From: Massilia horti
Lineage (GTDB): Bacteria; Pseudomonadota; Gammaproteobacteria; Burkholderiales; Burkholderiaceae_D
NCBI RefSeq assembly: GCF_004614195.1
Contig: NZ_SPUM01000146.1
Location: forward strand, 30,015-94,014
Direction of reading: 5' to 3'
Length of the DNA: 64,000 bases
In this document: positions 1 through 8,290 of the stretch, piece by piece
Layout of the letters: the number at the start of each line of letters is the position of its first letter
How positions within the stretch are numbered: position 1 is the stretch's first letter
The notes under the pieces: generated by a model
Database searches by the model: none
What the model saw: the letters and a program-made list of their open reading frames with translations, nothing else
Told to the model about the DNA's origin: nothing
Made by a program: the position numbers and the translations under genes

Positions 1-35
1 GGCGCCTGCATACGGTTTAGCCCGGCTTTTTGCAT
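1..35 (-). other. possible 5' end of a minus-strand gene leaving the window
   Basis: Read on the minus strand, an ATG at 35 has an AAGGA-like sequence just upstream and opens a frame (starting MQKAGLNRMQA) that stays open to the window edge. Only 11 codons are visible, so neither a product nor the reality of the gene can be judged. Between 36 and 138 I see nothing else I can support. Confidence 0.15.
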
Positions 36-149
36 TTCATCCTTGAAAATCTGCAGCTCGTCGCGTTTCCGGGGCGGCCCCGATGACCGATACGTATAGT
101 GTCAGCATCTCTGGCTGCGGGACTGCAGCTGGGTATTCAAGGAGACGAC

Positions 150-359
150 ATGAACCTCGAAGCAAACGTGACCACCGCCCCGATCCGCCGCGCCCGCCAG
201 GTCAAGCGCAAGACCCGCATCACGATCTACCTCGACGACGAAGTGCTGGCCGAATTCCGCTCGTTGTCCGAACGCAGTGGCACCGGCTACCAGACCCTGA
301 TCAACGCAGCGCTGCGCAGCGGCTTGCCGGCCGGCGGGGCCGAGCCGCGCCTGGCCTGA
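150..359 (+). CDS. BrnA-like antitoxin family protein, orphan
   Basis: A 69-residue basic protein. Residues about 22-36 (TRITIYLDDEVLAEF) followed by GYQTLINAAL at about 46-55 resemble the ribbon-helix-helix part of BrnA-type antitoxins, which dimerise and bind DNA while neutralising the BrnT RNase. The start is set by AAGGAG at 139-144, five bases before the ATG; an in-frame start further upstream lacks such a site. In brnTA loci the toxin gene normally lies directly upstream. Here the 149 bases upstream hold no BrnT-like frame, so this is either a solitary regulator or a leftover antitoxin. The family call is from motif resemblance only. Confidence 0.6.
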   Translation: MNLEANVTTAPIRRARQVKRKTRITIYLDDEVLAEFRSLSERSGTGYQTLINAALRSGLPAGGAEPRLA

Positions 360-401
360 CGGATTGGCGTTTCCGGGGCTTCCGCCCAAGGGGGGAAATG
401 A

Positions 402-430
402 TTACACTTGGCAAGTATTTGTGCTAATCT
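402..430 (+). promoter_or_regulatory. sigma70-type promoter for the HU gene
   Basis: TTACAC at 402-407 and TAATCT at 425-430 are separated by exactly 17 bases, 29 bases before the HU start codon. Spacing and position fit a housekeeping promoter. The assignment is by eye. Confidence 0.5.
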
Positions 431-458
431 TCCCGCTCTTTTAACCCCGGAGGGACTT

Positions 459-743
459 ATGAAAAAAGGCGAACTGATCGCGGAATTTGCGAAGCGCACC
501 GAGATGTCCAGCGCCGCCGCCAACGCTGCGGTGAACACGGTCATCGACATCATCACCGAGCGTCTGAAAAAGGGCGACACGGTGGGCATCACCGGCTTCG
601 GCACCTTCTCGGTGACCAAGCGCGCAGCCCGCAAAGGCCGCAACCCGGCAACCGGCGACGTGATCAAGATCGCTGCGTCGAAGACCCCGCGTTTTGCTGC
701 CGGCGCCACCCTGAAGGCCGCCGTCAATCCGAAGAAGAAGTAA
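459..743 (+). CDS. HU-family DNA-binding protein
   Basis: A 94-residue HU/IHF-family nucleoid protein that bends and compacts DNA as a dimer. The N-terminal helices (KKGELIAEFAKRTEMSSAAA) are followed by the conserved turn GFGTF at about residues 46-50 and a basic arm containing RKGRNPATG, where the arm proline intercalates in DNA in known structures. The C terminus is lysine rich (NPKKK). The start is the ATG after GGAGGG at 449-454; a longer frame from 408 would add an unconserved leader. The gene has its own apparent promoter just upstream. HU and IHF cannot be strictly separated by eye, but length and sequence favour HU. Confidence 0.9.
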   Translation: MKKGELIAEFAKRTEMSSAAANAAVNTVIDIITERLKKGDTVGITGFGTFSVTKRAARKGRNPATGDVIKIAASKTPRFAAGATLKAAVNPKKK

Positions 744-836
744 GCTGCACCCCCCACGGCAAGGCGCCGCAGCCCGGTCCTCGCGACCGCTGCGCGCCGC
801 GCCTGCTTTTCCCTCCTCCCTGCCCCGAGCTGTCGC

Positions 837-1475
837 ATGAGCTTTGCCACCTGGTTTTCGTTTTTCGTCGCCGGCGTATTGATCGCCGTGTCGCCCGGCT
901 CGGGCGCGGTGCTGTCGATGTCGCACGGCCTGGCGTACGGCTTGAAGAAGGCCAGCGCCACGGTGATCGGCCTGCAGCTTGGGCTGATGCTGGTGTTTGC
1001 GATCGCCGGCGCCGGGGTCGGTTCGCTGCTGCTTGCGTCCAGCGTCGCGTTCATGGTCGTCAAGACGGTCGGCGCGCTGTACCTGATTTACCTGGGCCTG
1101 TCGCAATGGCGCTCCAAAGCCGAAGCCAGCGCGGTCTCGACCGATGGCCTGGCCGCGCATCCCTCGTTCGGCCAGCGCGTGCTCACCGGGTTCCTGACCA
1201 ACGCCACCAACCCCAAAGGCATCATCTTCATGGTCGCGGTGCTGCCGGGCTTTATTTCGGCCCACGCGCCGCTGCTGCCGCAACTGCTGATCCTGGGCGT
1301 GACGATGATGGCAATCGACGTCACTGTCATGCACGGCTACGCATTCCTGGCCGCCTCGATGCAGCGCTTTTTTCGCGACCCGAGTGCGGTCAAGCTGCAG
1401 AACCGCTTCTTCGGCGGCATGCTGATGGTGGTCGGCACCCTGCTGTTCTTCGTCAAACGCACCCACGGCGCGTGA
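837..1475 (+). CDS. LysE/RhtB-family amino acid exporter
   Basis: A 212-residue inner-membrane protein of the LysE superfamily, which exports amino acids or related metabolites using the proton gradient. The family-typical N-terminal helix carries SPGSGAV at about residues 19-25 (family consensus PGP), followed by a glycine-rich second helix (ATVIGLQLGLMLVF). Later comes TNPKGIIFM at about residues 124-132, the usual NPK motif, and two C-terminal helices. Length is typical. No substrate can be assigned from sequence. It stands alone between HU and the FecR-like gene; the ribosome binding site is weak. Confidence 0.85.
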   Translation: MSFATWFSFFVAGVLIAVSPGSGAVLSMSHGLAYGLKKASATVIGLQLGLMLVFAIAGAGVGSLLLASSVAFMVVKTVGALYLIYLGLSQWRSKAEASAVSTDGLAAHPSFGQRVLTGFLTNATNPKGIIFMVAVLPGFISAHAPLLPQLLILGVTMMAIDVTVMHGYAFLAASMQRFFRDPSAVKLQNRFFGGMLMVVGTLLFFVKRTHGA

Positions 1476-1478
1476 CGG

Positions 1479-1501
1479 CCGGGGGCCATCGCTGGCCCCG
1501 G
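1479..1501 (+). terminator. GC-rich hairpin after the LysE gene
   Basis: CCGGGG-G-CCA pairs with TGGCCCCGG around a TCGC loop, starting a few bases after the stop codon. No run of T follows (only TCTT), so it may be a weak intrinsic terminator or simply protect the 3' end. Confidence 0.35.
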
Positions 1502-1544
1502 TCTTACACCTACTATTTACTGGCAGAGTGAAACTTTCTGTAAC

Positions 1545-1617
1545 CCACGTCGTCCGACGTGGCATAGTTGCGTTATAACAGTTAAACGCCCTGAGTCCCG
1601 CCGGGACACGGTTTTTT
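1545..1617 (+). promoter_or_regulatory. leader with palindrome and terminator-like hairpin
   Basis: CCACGTCG-TC-CGACGTGG (1545-1562) is a perfect 8-bp inverted repeat. A second small hairpin, GTCCC-gcc-GGGAC (1595-1607), is followed by T6 at 1612-1617, only 13 bases before the start codon at 1631. The second element has the form of a weak terminator placed on the ribosome binding site of the next gene, so it could act in attenuation or translation control. Function is inferred. Confidence 0.3.
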
Positions 1618-1630
1618 GCTGGAGCCTTCG

Positions 1631-3736
1631 ATGAGTAACAGTTTGCGCAAGACCGTGACGCTGCTGGCGTTCACCTTCGTCTGCACCACCGCATTGGCCG
1701 ACGATCCACCGGCCAGGGTCGGCCGCGTATCCCTCACCCAGGGCCAGGTTTCGATCAGCGACGACGTCGGCGTGCCGGCTTTGAGCGCGCAGGTGAACTG
1801 GCCGGTCACGTCGCACAACACCATCACCACCGCGCCTGGCGGGCGCACCGAGCTGCGCATCGGCTCCACATCGGTGCGGCTGGATGGCGATTCGGCGCTC
1901 GAAGTGACCGAACTGGATGACGACAACCTGCGCCTGCGCCTTTACTACGGCAGTGCCAGCATTCGCATCGCCGATGCCGGTGTCCTCCCGGGCTTCGAGC
2001 TGGCCACGCCGCAGGCACGGGTGCGCTTGCAGCAGCCGGGCCGTATCCGGGTCGACGCCGAGCGCGTGCTGGACACCAGCACCGTCCAGGTGTTCGACGG
2101 CGTGGCCCAAATCGAGGGCGGCGGTACCAGCCTGACGATCCGCGCCGGCCGGCGCGTCGACGTCCAGAACGACGAGGTGCGCACCTTTCAAGCCACCAGC
2201 GACGCGTTCGACGACTGGTCGTCCACGCGTGACCAGTACGGTGACCGTTCGCAGTCGACGCGTTACGTCACGTCGGAGATGACCGGCTACGAGGACCTGG
2301 ACCGCTATGGCAGATGGACCTCCAGTGCCGAATATGGCCCGCTGTGGACACCAACGGTGGGGCCGGACTGGGTGCCGTACAGCGACGGCAGCTGGACCTG
2401 GATCGAGCCGTGGGGCTGGACCTGGGTCGACAACGCGCCGTGGGGCTATGCGCCGTTCCACTACGGACGCTGGGTGTATGTGAACAGGCGCTGGTGTTGG
2501 GCGCCGGGTGTGCGCGACTATCGCCCTGTGTGGGCGCCTGCGCTGGTCGGCTGGGTCGGCGGCGCCAACTGGGACCTGACCTTCCGCGACCGGCGCCGGG
2601 CGCCTGCGCTGGGCTGGTATCCGCTCACGCCGCATGACCGCTTCGAACCGTGGTTTCGCACGTCCGACGACCACCGCCGCTCGTGGAACCGTAATCTGCG
2701 ACCGGATAACAAACGCGACCAGGGGCATCGCGCCGGCCTGACCGTGGTGCCGAATGACGCCTTCCGTCAACGCGACCGGGTCGAGGTGTCGCGCATATCG
2801 CGCGTCACGCCGCCGACGCTGGCCTTGCAGAACGCGCCGTCCGTGCAGCCGCCGTCGCGCGAGGGCGCGCGGCCGGGCCGCGACCGGTTTGCGCCGGGTG
2901 GCTTCGATCGCGGCCAGCGCCCGCCGGTGCTGACCGCACCGACCGTGGTGGGCGCGCAGCCACAGCCCCGCCCGAGCCCTAGCTCGAATCCGAGCCCGAG
3001 CTCGGCACCGGTGTTCACTCCCGCGCCGGCCATGTCGAATGAGCAGGCGCAGGGCGCGCCGCGTGCAGGTCGTGGCGAGCGTGGAGAGCGTGGAGAGCGT
3101 GGAGAGCGTGGGACGTTCGACGAGGGCCGGCGCCGTAACCCGATGCCGATCGAGACTGGTGGACAGCCGTTCGAGCGGACCGCACCCGCGCCGGTACCGG
3201 GAACGGTGGTTAGTTCGCAGCCGGAGAACAGGCCGGTGCCAGGGACCGTGGTCGGGTCGCAGACGCGCCCGGGGCCGGTGCCGGGTACTGTAGTCGGATC
3301 GCAGCCGCGAATGGGGCCGGCACCCGGTACGGTGGTCGGGTCGCAGCCGAACATGGGACCGGCGCCGGGCACGGCGATCGGCTCGGAGCCGCCTACGCCT
3401 GCGCCGCTGTTCGTGCCCCGGCCGGAGCGGTCGCACCGCGAAGATGGCCAGTTCGAACACCGGGGCCAATTCGAAAACCGGGGTCAGTTCGAAAACCGCG
3501 GCCAGTCCGAACACCGGGGCGAGTCCGAACGCCGGGGCCAGAACGAACCCCGCTGGCGCGAAGCGAATGCCACCCCGCGCCCTGCACCGCAGCCAGCCGT
3601 TGCGCCGGCACCGCCGCCACCCGCAGCGCCGCCGCCCATGCCCATGGCGGCCCCGCGCGAGGCCCCTGCTTCGGCTCCGGCCAGAGAGCACCGGCGCGGC
3701 AGCAGCGAGGATCGCGGGCGCCAGGAGGAGCGTTGA
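1631..3736 (+). CDS. secreted FecR-domain / DUF6600 protein with repetitive C terminus
   Basis: A 701-residue exported protein. A signal peptide (about residues 1-24, ending TTALA) precedes a FecR-like beta domain (about 30-190; VGRVSLTQGQVSI, TTAPGGRTELRIG). A Trp/Tyr-rich block (about 235-310; repeated PYSDGSWTW, PWGYAPFHYGRW) is typical of DUF6600 proteins. The last 350 residues are low complexity: four GER units, five 14-residue PVPGTVV repeats, five 6-residue E-x-RGQ repeats and a Pro/Ala run. The start is the ATG after CTGGAG; a TTG 15 bases earlier is less likely. Such proteins are usually called hypothetical; a cell-envelope or matrix role is only a guess. It is transcribed alone. Confidence 0.75.
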   Translation: MSNSLRKTVTLLAFTFVCTTALADDPPARVGRVSLTQGQVSISDDVGVPALSAQVNWPVTSHNTITTAPGGRTELRIGSTSVRLDGDSALEVTELDDDNLRLRLYYGSASIRIADAGVLPGFELATPQARVRLQQPGRIRVDAERVLDTSTVQVFDGVAQIEGGGTSLTIRAGRRVDVQNDEVRTFQATSDAFDDWSSTRDQYGDRSQSTRYVTSEMTGYEDLDRYGRWTSSAEYGPLWTPTVGPDWVPYSDGSWTWIEPWGWTWVDNAPWGYAPFHYGRWVYVNRRWCWAPGVRDYRPVWAPALVGWVGGANWDLTFRDRRRAPALGWYPLTPHDRFEPWFRTSDDHRRSWNRNLRPDNKRDQGHRAGLTVVPNDAFRQRDRVEVSRISRVTPPTLALQNAPSVQPPSREGARPGRDRFAPGGFDRGQRPPVLTAPTVVGAQPQPRPSPSSNPSPSSAPVFTPAPAMSNEQAQGAPRAGRGERGERGERGERGTFDEGRRRNPMPIETGGQPFERTAPAPVPGTVVSSQPENRPVPGTVVGSQTRPGPVPGTVVGSQPRMGPAPGTVVGSQPNMGPAPGTAIGSEPPTPAPLFVPRPERSHREDGQFEHRGQFENRGQFENRGQSEHRGESERRGQNEPRWREANATPRPAPQPAVAPAPPPPAAPPPMPMAAPREAPASAPAREHRRGSSEDRGRQEER
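3077..3112 (+). repeat. 4 x 9-bp coding tandem repeat (GER)
   Basis: Four near-identical copies of gagcgtgga encode Gly-Glu-Arg repeats inside the FecR/DUF6600 gene. The near-perfect DNA identity suggests slippage-prone recent expansion. Confidence 0.85.
3191..3393 (+). repeat. 42-bp coding tandem repeat, about 4.8 copies
   Basis: A 14-residue unit beginning P-V/A-P-G-T-V-V-x-S-Q is repeated four times, with a partial fifth copy that reads PAPGTAIGSE. DNA identity between units is imperfect, so the array is older than the GER array nearby. Confidence 0.85.
3452..3541 (+). repeat. 18-bp coding tandem repeat, 5 copies
   Basis: Unit of about ttcgaacaccggggccag encodes F/S-E-H/N-R-G-Q. Five consecutive copies lie in the C-terminal part of the FecR/DUF6600 gene. 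Confidence 0.85.
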
Positions 3737-3793
3737 TGCAGGTAATGGTGCAAGCAAATTGCACCGTGAATTGCTAGCGTACGAAAGATTGCA

Positions 3794-3908
3794 CGTCGTT
3801 CCCGGGCTCGGCGCCCCCCTTGGCGGGAACCCATGCTGAGCGTCATTTCACGCTGCCTATGGGGGGAACAGCGCCAGTGGCGCTGTTCCCGCCTGCGCGG
3901 GGACGACG
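3794..3908. repeat. dispersed palindromic repeat, family B (divergent copy)
   Basis: The element begins CGTCGTTCCCG and ends CGGGGACGACG, with the core GGCGGGAACCCATGCTGAGC followed by a GTCATTTCACGCTGCCTATGG stretch. The core is the reverse complement of that in the copy at 59635-59714. This copy has extra palindromic sequence (GGAACAGCGCCAGTGGCGCTGTTCC) in one arm and more mismatches. No coding function is seen. It fills most of the 302-base gap between 3737 and 4038. Confidence 0.8.
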
Positions 3909-3967
3909 ATTGCGGGGGGCGTTTGGCGTGATTCATGATACGGGGTGGCACACCGCAGTTTCATATG

Positions 3968-4003
3968 AAAAAAGCCCCGGCTGGAGTAACCGGGGCTTTT
4001 TCA
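3968..4003. terminator. bidirectional intrinsic terminator
   Basis: AAAAAGCCCCGG (ending 3980) pairs with CCGGGGCTTTTT (from 3990) around a 9-base loop and is flanked by A and T runs. It would terminate both the convergent minus-strand porin gene and any plus-strand readthrough. Confidence 0.85.
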
Positions 4004-4038
4004 TTTTGAACTCTCGTCCGAGGAGGAGGGCAGCCGTT

Positions 4039-4881
4039 CTAGAAGTGATAGTCGGCCCTGATCATCGGCGTTCTGGCAGTCGCGCCCGGGACGGTGCTGC
4101 TGTCATTGCCGAATTTGTTCTTCCAGTATTGATACGCCAACCCGACACGCAAGGTTTTAGGCTTGGCATCGAAGAAGTGACTCACGTCGTACATGAGCTG
4201 CACATCGATGTTGGTTTCGGGCGCCGTATCCTTCCCAAACTCGTTCTTTCCTTTGGCAGCGATAAAGTTGGCGTAGCCTTCCAGCGACAGCCCCGTCGAA
4301 CCTAGCGGGATGCCCCACGCTGCGCTGAGCATGGGGTGTGTGTCATACCGGTAGCGTGGCGTGCTCACTTGGGTGAAGGTGCTGTAGGGCGCGTTGCTTT
4401 CCCAGAGGGCGAGCAGGCTCACGTTGAGCATGCCAGGGACGTCGAACATGACTGTCGGGCCCGCTACCAGCATGCGCTTCTTCGAGTTGTAGCCGGCATC
4501 GGTCTTGGTGTTGAGGTCGAATCCCGCGGTCAGGCCGACACCGCGCACCGGCCCGAACTGGATAGGCGTGCCTGTCACCTTTCCCAAATCCACGGTATTG
4601 CGATAGACGATATAGACCTCGTGCGCGCCGTTGGTCGAGCCCTTGGCGGACGGATCATTTTTGTCGGACAACAGCATGTCGACATTGAAGAAATTGGTTC
4701 CGTACTTGTAACCGCTGGCATGGTTCAGGTTCAGGATATTCTTGCTGATGTCATTGGTGTTGAACGGCTCGGCGAATCGGTTGCCGGTGCGATAACCGAT
4801 GGAGGTGTCACTCCAGTCAGCGGCCTGGCTGGCCGCGGTGCCGCCGGCAAGGAGGGCGATGGCGAGCGCGGTGCGTTTCAT
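4039..4881 (-). CDS. Tsx/OmpK-type outer-membrane channel protein
   Basis: A 280-residue outer-membrane beta-barrel with a signal peptide (about 1-20, ending AASQAA) and a C-terminal aromatic residue (ADYHF), the usual barrel-assembly signal. The order of segments (WSDTSIGYRTG near the N terminus, NVDMLLSDKNDP, EVYIVYRNTVDLGK) matches the nucleoside-specific channel family Tsx/OmpK. The start codon overlaps the stop of the upstream permease gene (ATGA), so the two are translationally coupled. In this operon the likely cargo is urate, nucleosides or other purines crossing the outer membrane; that is inferred from context. A strong terminator follows at 3968-4003. Confidence 0.75.
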   Translation of the reverse strand: MKRTALAIALLAGGTAASQAADWSDTSIGYRTGNRFAEPFNTNDISKNILNLNHASGYKYGTNFFNVDMLLSDKNDPSAKGSTNGAHEVYIVYRNTVDLGKVTGTPIQFGPVRGVGLTAGFDLNTKTDAGYNSKKRMLVAGPTVMFDVPGMLNVSLLALWESNAPYSTFTQVSTPRYRYDTHPMLSAAWGIPLGSTGLSLEGYANFIAAKGKNEFGKDTAPETNIDVQLMYDVSHFFDAKPKTLRVGLAYQYWKNKFGNDSSTVPGATARTPMIRADYHF

Positions 4882-6374
4882 GCTTTGCTTCCTTGTGCGA
4901 TCGAATGTTCTGCTGCGCCGGCTTCTTCATGATGGGCTTCGGGTGCGATGTCCTTGGTGCCATTGAAGAACAGGTTCATCGCCACTGCGGCCACGGCGGT
5001 CAGCAAGATGCCGGAGTCCAGCAGTGGGTGCAGGTTGTGCTCCATTTGCTGCGCCCAGTGCGGCGCGACCAGGGGGACCAGGCCAAACCCGACCGATACG
5101 GCAACGATGTAGAGGTTAAACCTGTTTTTCCTGAAATCCACCCTGCTCAGGATGCGGATCCCGGAGGCGGCGACCATGCCGAACATGACCAGCCCTGCGC
5201 CGCCCAGCACAAACTGCGGGATCGCTTCGACCAGTGCCGCCATCTTGGGCAACATGCCCAACACGATCATGATGATGCCCCCTGCCACGCAGACCCAACG
5301 GCTCTTTACCCCGGTGACCGCCACCAATCCGACGTTCTGCGAGAAGCTGGTATGGGGGAAGGAATTGAAGATGCCCCCGATCAGGGTTCCCAAACCATCG
5401 GTACGCAGACCCGCCGCCAATTGCGCCTGGTCGATCTTCTTGCATGTCATGTCCGACAACGCCAGGAACATGCCCGCGGACTCGATCATGACGACGATCA
5501 TTACCACGGTGATGGTCAGGATCATGACGATGTCAAATGTCGGCATGCCAAAGGCGAACGGGGTGATGAGCTGGAACCAATCTGCCTTGCCGACTTTGTC
5601 GAAGTGCATCTTGCCGGTCGCGATGGCGATGGCACACCCCGCCACGATGCCCAGCAGGACGGAAATGTTGGCGATAAAGCCGCGGGTGTAGCGCACAAGC
5701 AGCAGGATGGACAGCAACACGAAACCGGCGATCGCCATGTTGTCCAGTGCACCGTAGCCCGGGTTGGCAACCATCGGGATCGGGCCGGACAGCTTCATCA
5801 CCGGCGCGGCCCCCGCGCTGGCTTTGGCCTGGTCGACCATTGCGATCAGTTTGGCCGTGTCGACGTTCTGCGCGAGCGAATCCGGACCGCCCATGGCCCA
5901 GCCCACGCCGACCCGCATCAGGCTGATGCCGATGACCAGGATGATGGTTCCCGTGACGACTGGCGGAAAGAAGCGCAGCATTCGGCTCATCAGCGGAGCG
6001 ATCAACAAGGCGAGCGCGCCCGCGCCGATGCCGGCTCCGAAGATCGCCCTGGCGCCCTCGACCCCGGGCACGGCGGTGGCGATCGCTACCATCGGCCCGA
6101 CGGCAGCGAAGGTCACGCCCATCATGACCGGCAGCCTGATGCCGAACCACGACGTCAGTCCGAACGACTGGATCAGGGTCACCAGGCCGCAACAGAACAG
6201 GTCGGCGGAAATCAGCATCGTCACTTCTTCGGGGCTCAACTTCAGTGCCCGGCCAACGATCAATGGCACCGCGATGGCCCCGGCATACATCACCAGTACG
6301 TGCTGCAAGCCGAGTGCGGTCAAACGCCCGAGGGGCAGTTTCTCGTCCACCGGGTGGACGCTGTGATGGGTCAT
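4878..6374 (-). CDS. NCS2-family urate/xanthine permease
   Basis: A 498-residue inner-membrane transporter of the nucleobase-cation symporter 2 family, with about 14 membrane segments. The family signature around SFSQNVGLVAVTGVKSR (about residues 320-336) and the N-terminal LGLQHVLVMYAGAIAVPLIV are visible. The SFSQNVGL form is that of urate permeases (UacT/PucJ/PucK type) rather than uracil permeases. The start at 6374 has CAGGAG upstream; a longer frame to 6455 has no such support. It lies between puuD and the porin in a minus-strand operon, which supports urate as substrate. Confidence 0.88.
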   Translation of the reverse strand: MTHHSVHPVDEKLPLGRLTALGLQHVLVMYAGAIAVPLIVGRALKLSPEEVTMLISADLFCCGLVTLIQSFGLTSWFGIRLPVMMGVTFAAVGPMVAIATAVPGVEGARAIFGAGIGAGALALLIAPLMSRMLRFFPPVVTGTIILVIGISLMRVGVGWAMGGPDSLAQNVDTAKLIAMVDQAKASAGAAPVMKLSGPIPMVANPGYGALDNMAIAGFVLLSILLLVRYTRGFIANISVLLGIVAGCAIAIATGKMHFDKVGKADWFQLITPFAFGMPTFDIVMILTITVVMIVVMIESAGMFLALSDMTCKKIDQAQLAAGLRTDGLGTLIGGIFNSFPHTSFSQNVGLVAVTGVKSRWVCVAGGIIMIVLGMLPKMAALVEAIPQFVLGGAGLVMFGMVAASGIRILSRVDFRKNRFNLYIVAVSVGFGLVPLVAPHWAQQMEHNLHPLLDSGILLTAVAAVAMNLFFNGTKDIAPEAHHEEAGAAEHSIAQGSKA

Positions 6375-6467
6375 GCTTGTCTCCTGATCATTATCGAATT
6401 GTCCGAGCACCAACGATGCGGCTTGTCGGAACGGTGAGCCGCAATGCGGCATCACCTCGCAGGGCGG

Positions 6468-7679
6468 TTAGTGGGTGGACGCGCCCTGCTCGTACCAGCG
6501 CTTGAGCAAGTCCCGCTCGTCGGCGGTTATCTGCGTAGCGTTGTTCAATGGCATGAGCTTGAGTACCACGGCTTGTTGGTACATCTGCTGGGCATGCTTC
6601 TGGATCGATTCGGGCGAGTCGAATGCAATGCCTTTGCTTGCCATTTGCGCCGAGTGGCAGAGCACGCAGCGTTGGTTGATCACCCCCCTGACCTGCTCGA
6701 AGCTGACCGCCTGCGGGGCGGCCGCGGCGGCGACGGAAGCTGCCGGTTGCGGCGCCGGCGCCATCCAGAACACCAGTGCGAGCAGGACAGCGACGCCGGC
6801 GGCGGCATGGGTCCAGCTCACGCGCTTGCCCTGAACCATCGCCTTGTGGCGGGCGACGAAGCTGTGACGGATGAGTGCGCCGGCCAGCATCATGAGCACC
6901 AGTACCGCCCAGTTATGCTCGCCGGCATAGAGCCAGCCGTAGTGATTGGAAAGCATCGCAATCAGGACCGGCAGGGTGAAGTAGGTGTTGTGCACGCTGC
7001 GCTGCTTGCCGCGCCAGCCATAAATCGGGTCGACCGGACGGCCGGCCTTGAGCTGGGACACCACCTTGCGCTGGCCGGGAATGATCCAGACGAAGACGTT
7101 GGCGCTCATGGTGGTCGCGAGCATGGCGCCCACCAGCAGGAATGCGGCGCGGCCGGCAAACAGCTGGCACGCGATCCATGCCGCGGCAACGACCACGCCG
7201 GCCACGATGGCACCGACGATCATGTCGCCGTTCTTTTTGCGGCCGAAGGTGCGGCAGATGATGTCGTAGATGAACCAGAAAGCCACCAGGAAACCCAGCG
7301 CGCACGAGATGGCAGCGCCGTTGGACCAGCTGTGGACGGACTTGTCTACGAGGAAGGTCCCGGCATTGAACAGGTACAGCACCGTGAACAGGCCAAAGCC
7401 GGAGAGCCAGGTGGCGTAGCTTTCCCAGTAAAACCAATGCAGGTTCTCGGGCATTTGCTTGGGCGCCACGAGATATTTTTGCGGGTGGTAAAAGCCGCCG
7501 CCGTGTACGGCCCACAGCTCACCGTCCACACCCTTGGCCTTCAGGTCCGGGTCAGTCGGTTTGGTCAGGCTGTTATCGAGAAAGACGAAATAGAACGATG
7601 CCCCGATCCAGGCAATCGCTGTGATGACGTGGGTCCAGCGCAGCAGCAGGTTGACCCAGTCAAGCAGGTAAGTTTCCAT
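6468..7679 (-). CDS. puuD: urate hydroxylase PuuD, membrane cytochrome c type
   Basis: A 403-residue inner-membrane protein that oxidises urate to 5-hydroxyisourate. The N terminus (LLLRWTHVITAIAWIGASFYFVF) and about seven further membrane helices match the PuuD family. A C-terminal cytochrome c domain carries the haem motif CVLCH at about residues 341-345. Electrons are therefore likely passed to a terminal oxidase rather than directly to oxygen. It sits between uraH and the urate permease on the minus strand. This is the only urate oxidase in the window; no UaoX- or HpxO-type enzyme is seen. Confidence 0.92.
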   Translation of the reverse strand: METYLLDWVNLLLRWTHVITAIAWIGASFYFVFLDNSLTKPTDPDLKAKGVDGELWAVHGGGFYHPQKYLVAPKQMPENLHWFYWESYATWLSGFGLFTVLYLFNAGTFLVDKSVHSWSNGAAISCALGFLVAFWFIYDIICRTFGRKKNGDMIVGAIVAGVVVAAAWIACQLFAGRAAFLLVGAMLATTMSANVFVWIIPGQRKVVSQLKAGRPVDPIYGWRGKQRSVHNTYFTLPVLIAMLSNHYGWLYAGEHNWAVLVLMMLAGALIRHSFVARHKAMVQGKRVSWTHAAAGVAVLLALVFWMAPAPQPAASVAAAAAPQAVSFEQVRGVINQRCVLCHSAQMASKGIAFDSPESIQKHAQQMYQQAVVLKLMPLNNATQITADERDLLKRWYEQGASTH

Positions 7680-7828
7680 AGAGCCCCAAGCGAATAGAAA
7701 GTACGGCGTTACTGAACGCTGTACTGTCCCATCACCACAGCGGGCTCTGTGAAGGGCGAAATATCGCGACCATCAGCGACCAATCCCAGCGGTCAGCTGC
7801 CGATGTGCTCCGCGGCGACGCAGCTTAA

Positions 7829-7837
7829 CTGTATACG
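7829..7837. promoter_or_regulatory. candidate GntR operator upstream of puuD
   Basis: CTGTATACG shares the GTATAC core with the strong palindrome at 8325-8336 in the uraH/gntR divergent region. It lies about 150 bases upstream of puuD on its strand. It may be a second operator for the neighbouring GntR regulator; this is inferred from the shared core alone. Confidence 0.3.
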
Positions 7838-7891
7838 ATCCCCGAGCTCATGGGTACAAATTTTTGAGCTCGCCAGAAATCTGAATTCCCG

Positions 7892-8248
7892 TCACGAACC
7901 GCGGTAGGTCGAGTAGGCCCACGGGCTGACGAGCAGCGGGACATGGTAGTGCCCGGCAGCGTCGGCGATGCCAAAATCGATGGGTACTTCATCGATAAAT
8001 GGCGGACTCGGCAAGGTAACTCCTCTTTCCTGGAAATACTTTGCCACAGAAAACACCAGCCTGTATCGTCCCGCAGACATGCCCGCCGCGTCAAGTAGCG
8101 GACCGCCATCCGTGCGGCCATCGGCATTCAGCGTGACCGTTTTGACAGTGGTGATGGTGTTGCCGTTGATCAGTTGTAACTGAACACGCATGCCAGCGGC
8201 CGGGCATCCGTGCATGAGGTCGAGCACATGGGTGGAGAGGTGTCCCAT
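7892..8248 (-). CDS. uraH: 5-hydroxyisourate hydrolase
   Basis: A 118-residue transthyretin-related enzyme that hydrolyses 5-hydroxyisourate to OHCU, the step after PuuD. Family landmarks are the N-terminal LSTHVLDLMHGCPAAGM (catalytic-type His), an Arg in the strand RYRLVF, and the C-terminal signature YSTYRGS, the diagnostic YRGS ending of HIU hydrolases. Length is normal. The ATG at 8248 follows a GGAAC site; the same frame is open further upstream into the regulator gene but that stretch is not conserved. First gene of the minus-strand urate operon. Confidence 0.95.
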   Translation of the reverse strand: MGHLSTHVLDLMHGCPAAGMRVQLQLINGNTITTVKTVTLNADGRTDGGPLLDAAGMSAGRYRLVFSVAKYFQERGVTLPSPPFIDEVPIDFGIADAAGHYHVPLLVSPWAYSTYRGS

Positions 8249-8290
8249 CGGGTTCCTTTCTTGAGTAGTTGATGTTCGGAAATCAGGTGG

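Noticed and set aside
3077..3541. CRISPR-like array
   Set aside because: Units of 9, 42 and 18 bases are adjacent without spacers and encode in-frame protein repeats.
1517..3757. 746-residue minus-strand frame
   Set aside because: Antisense shadow of the FecR/DUF6600 gene, arginine-rich and repetitive, without homologous motifs.
4893..7697. Two long plus-strand frames (514 and 417 residues)
   Set aside because: Antisense to the urate permease and puuD; composition is His/Asp/Gln-rich shadow sequence.
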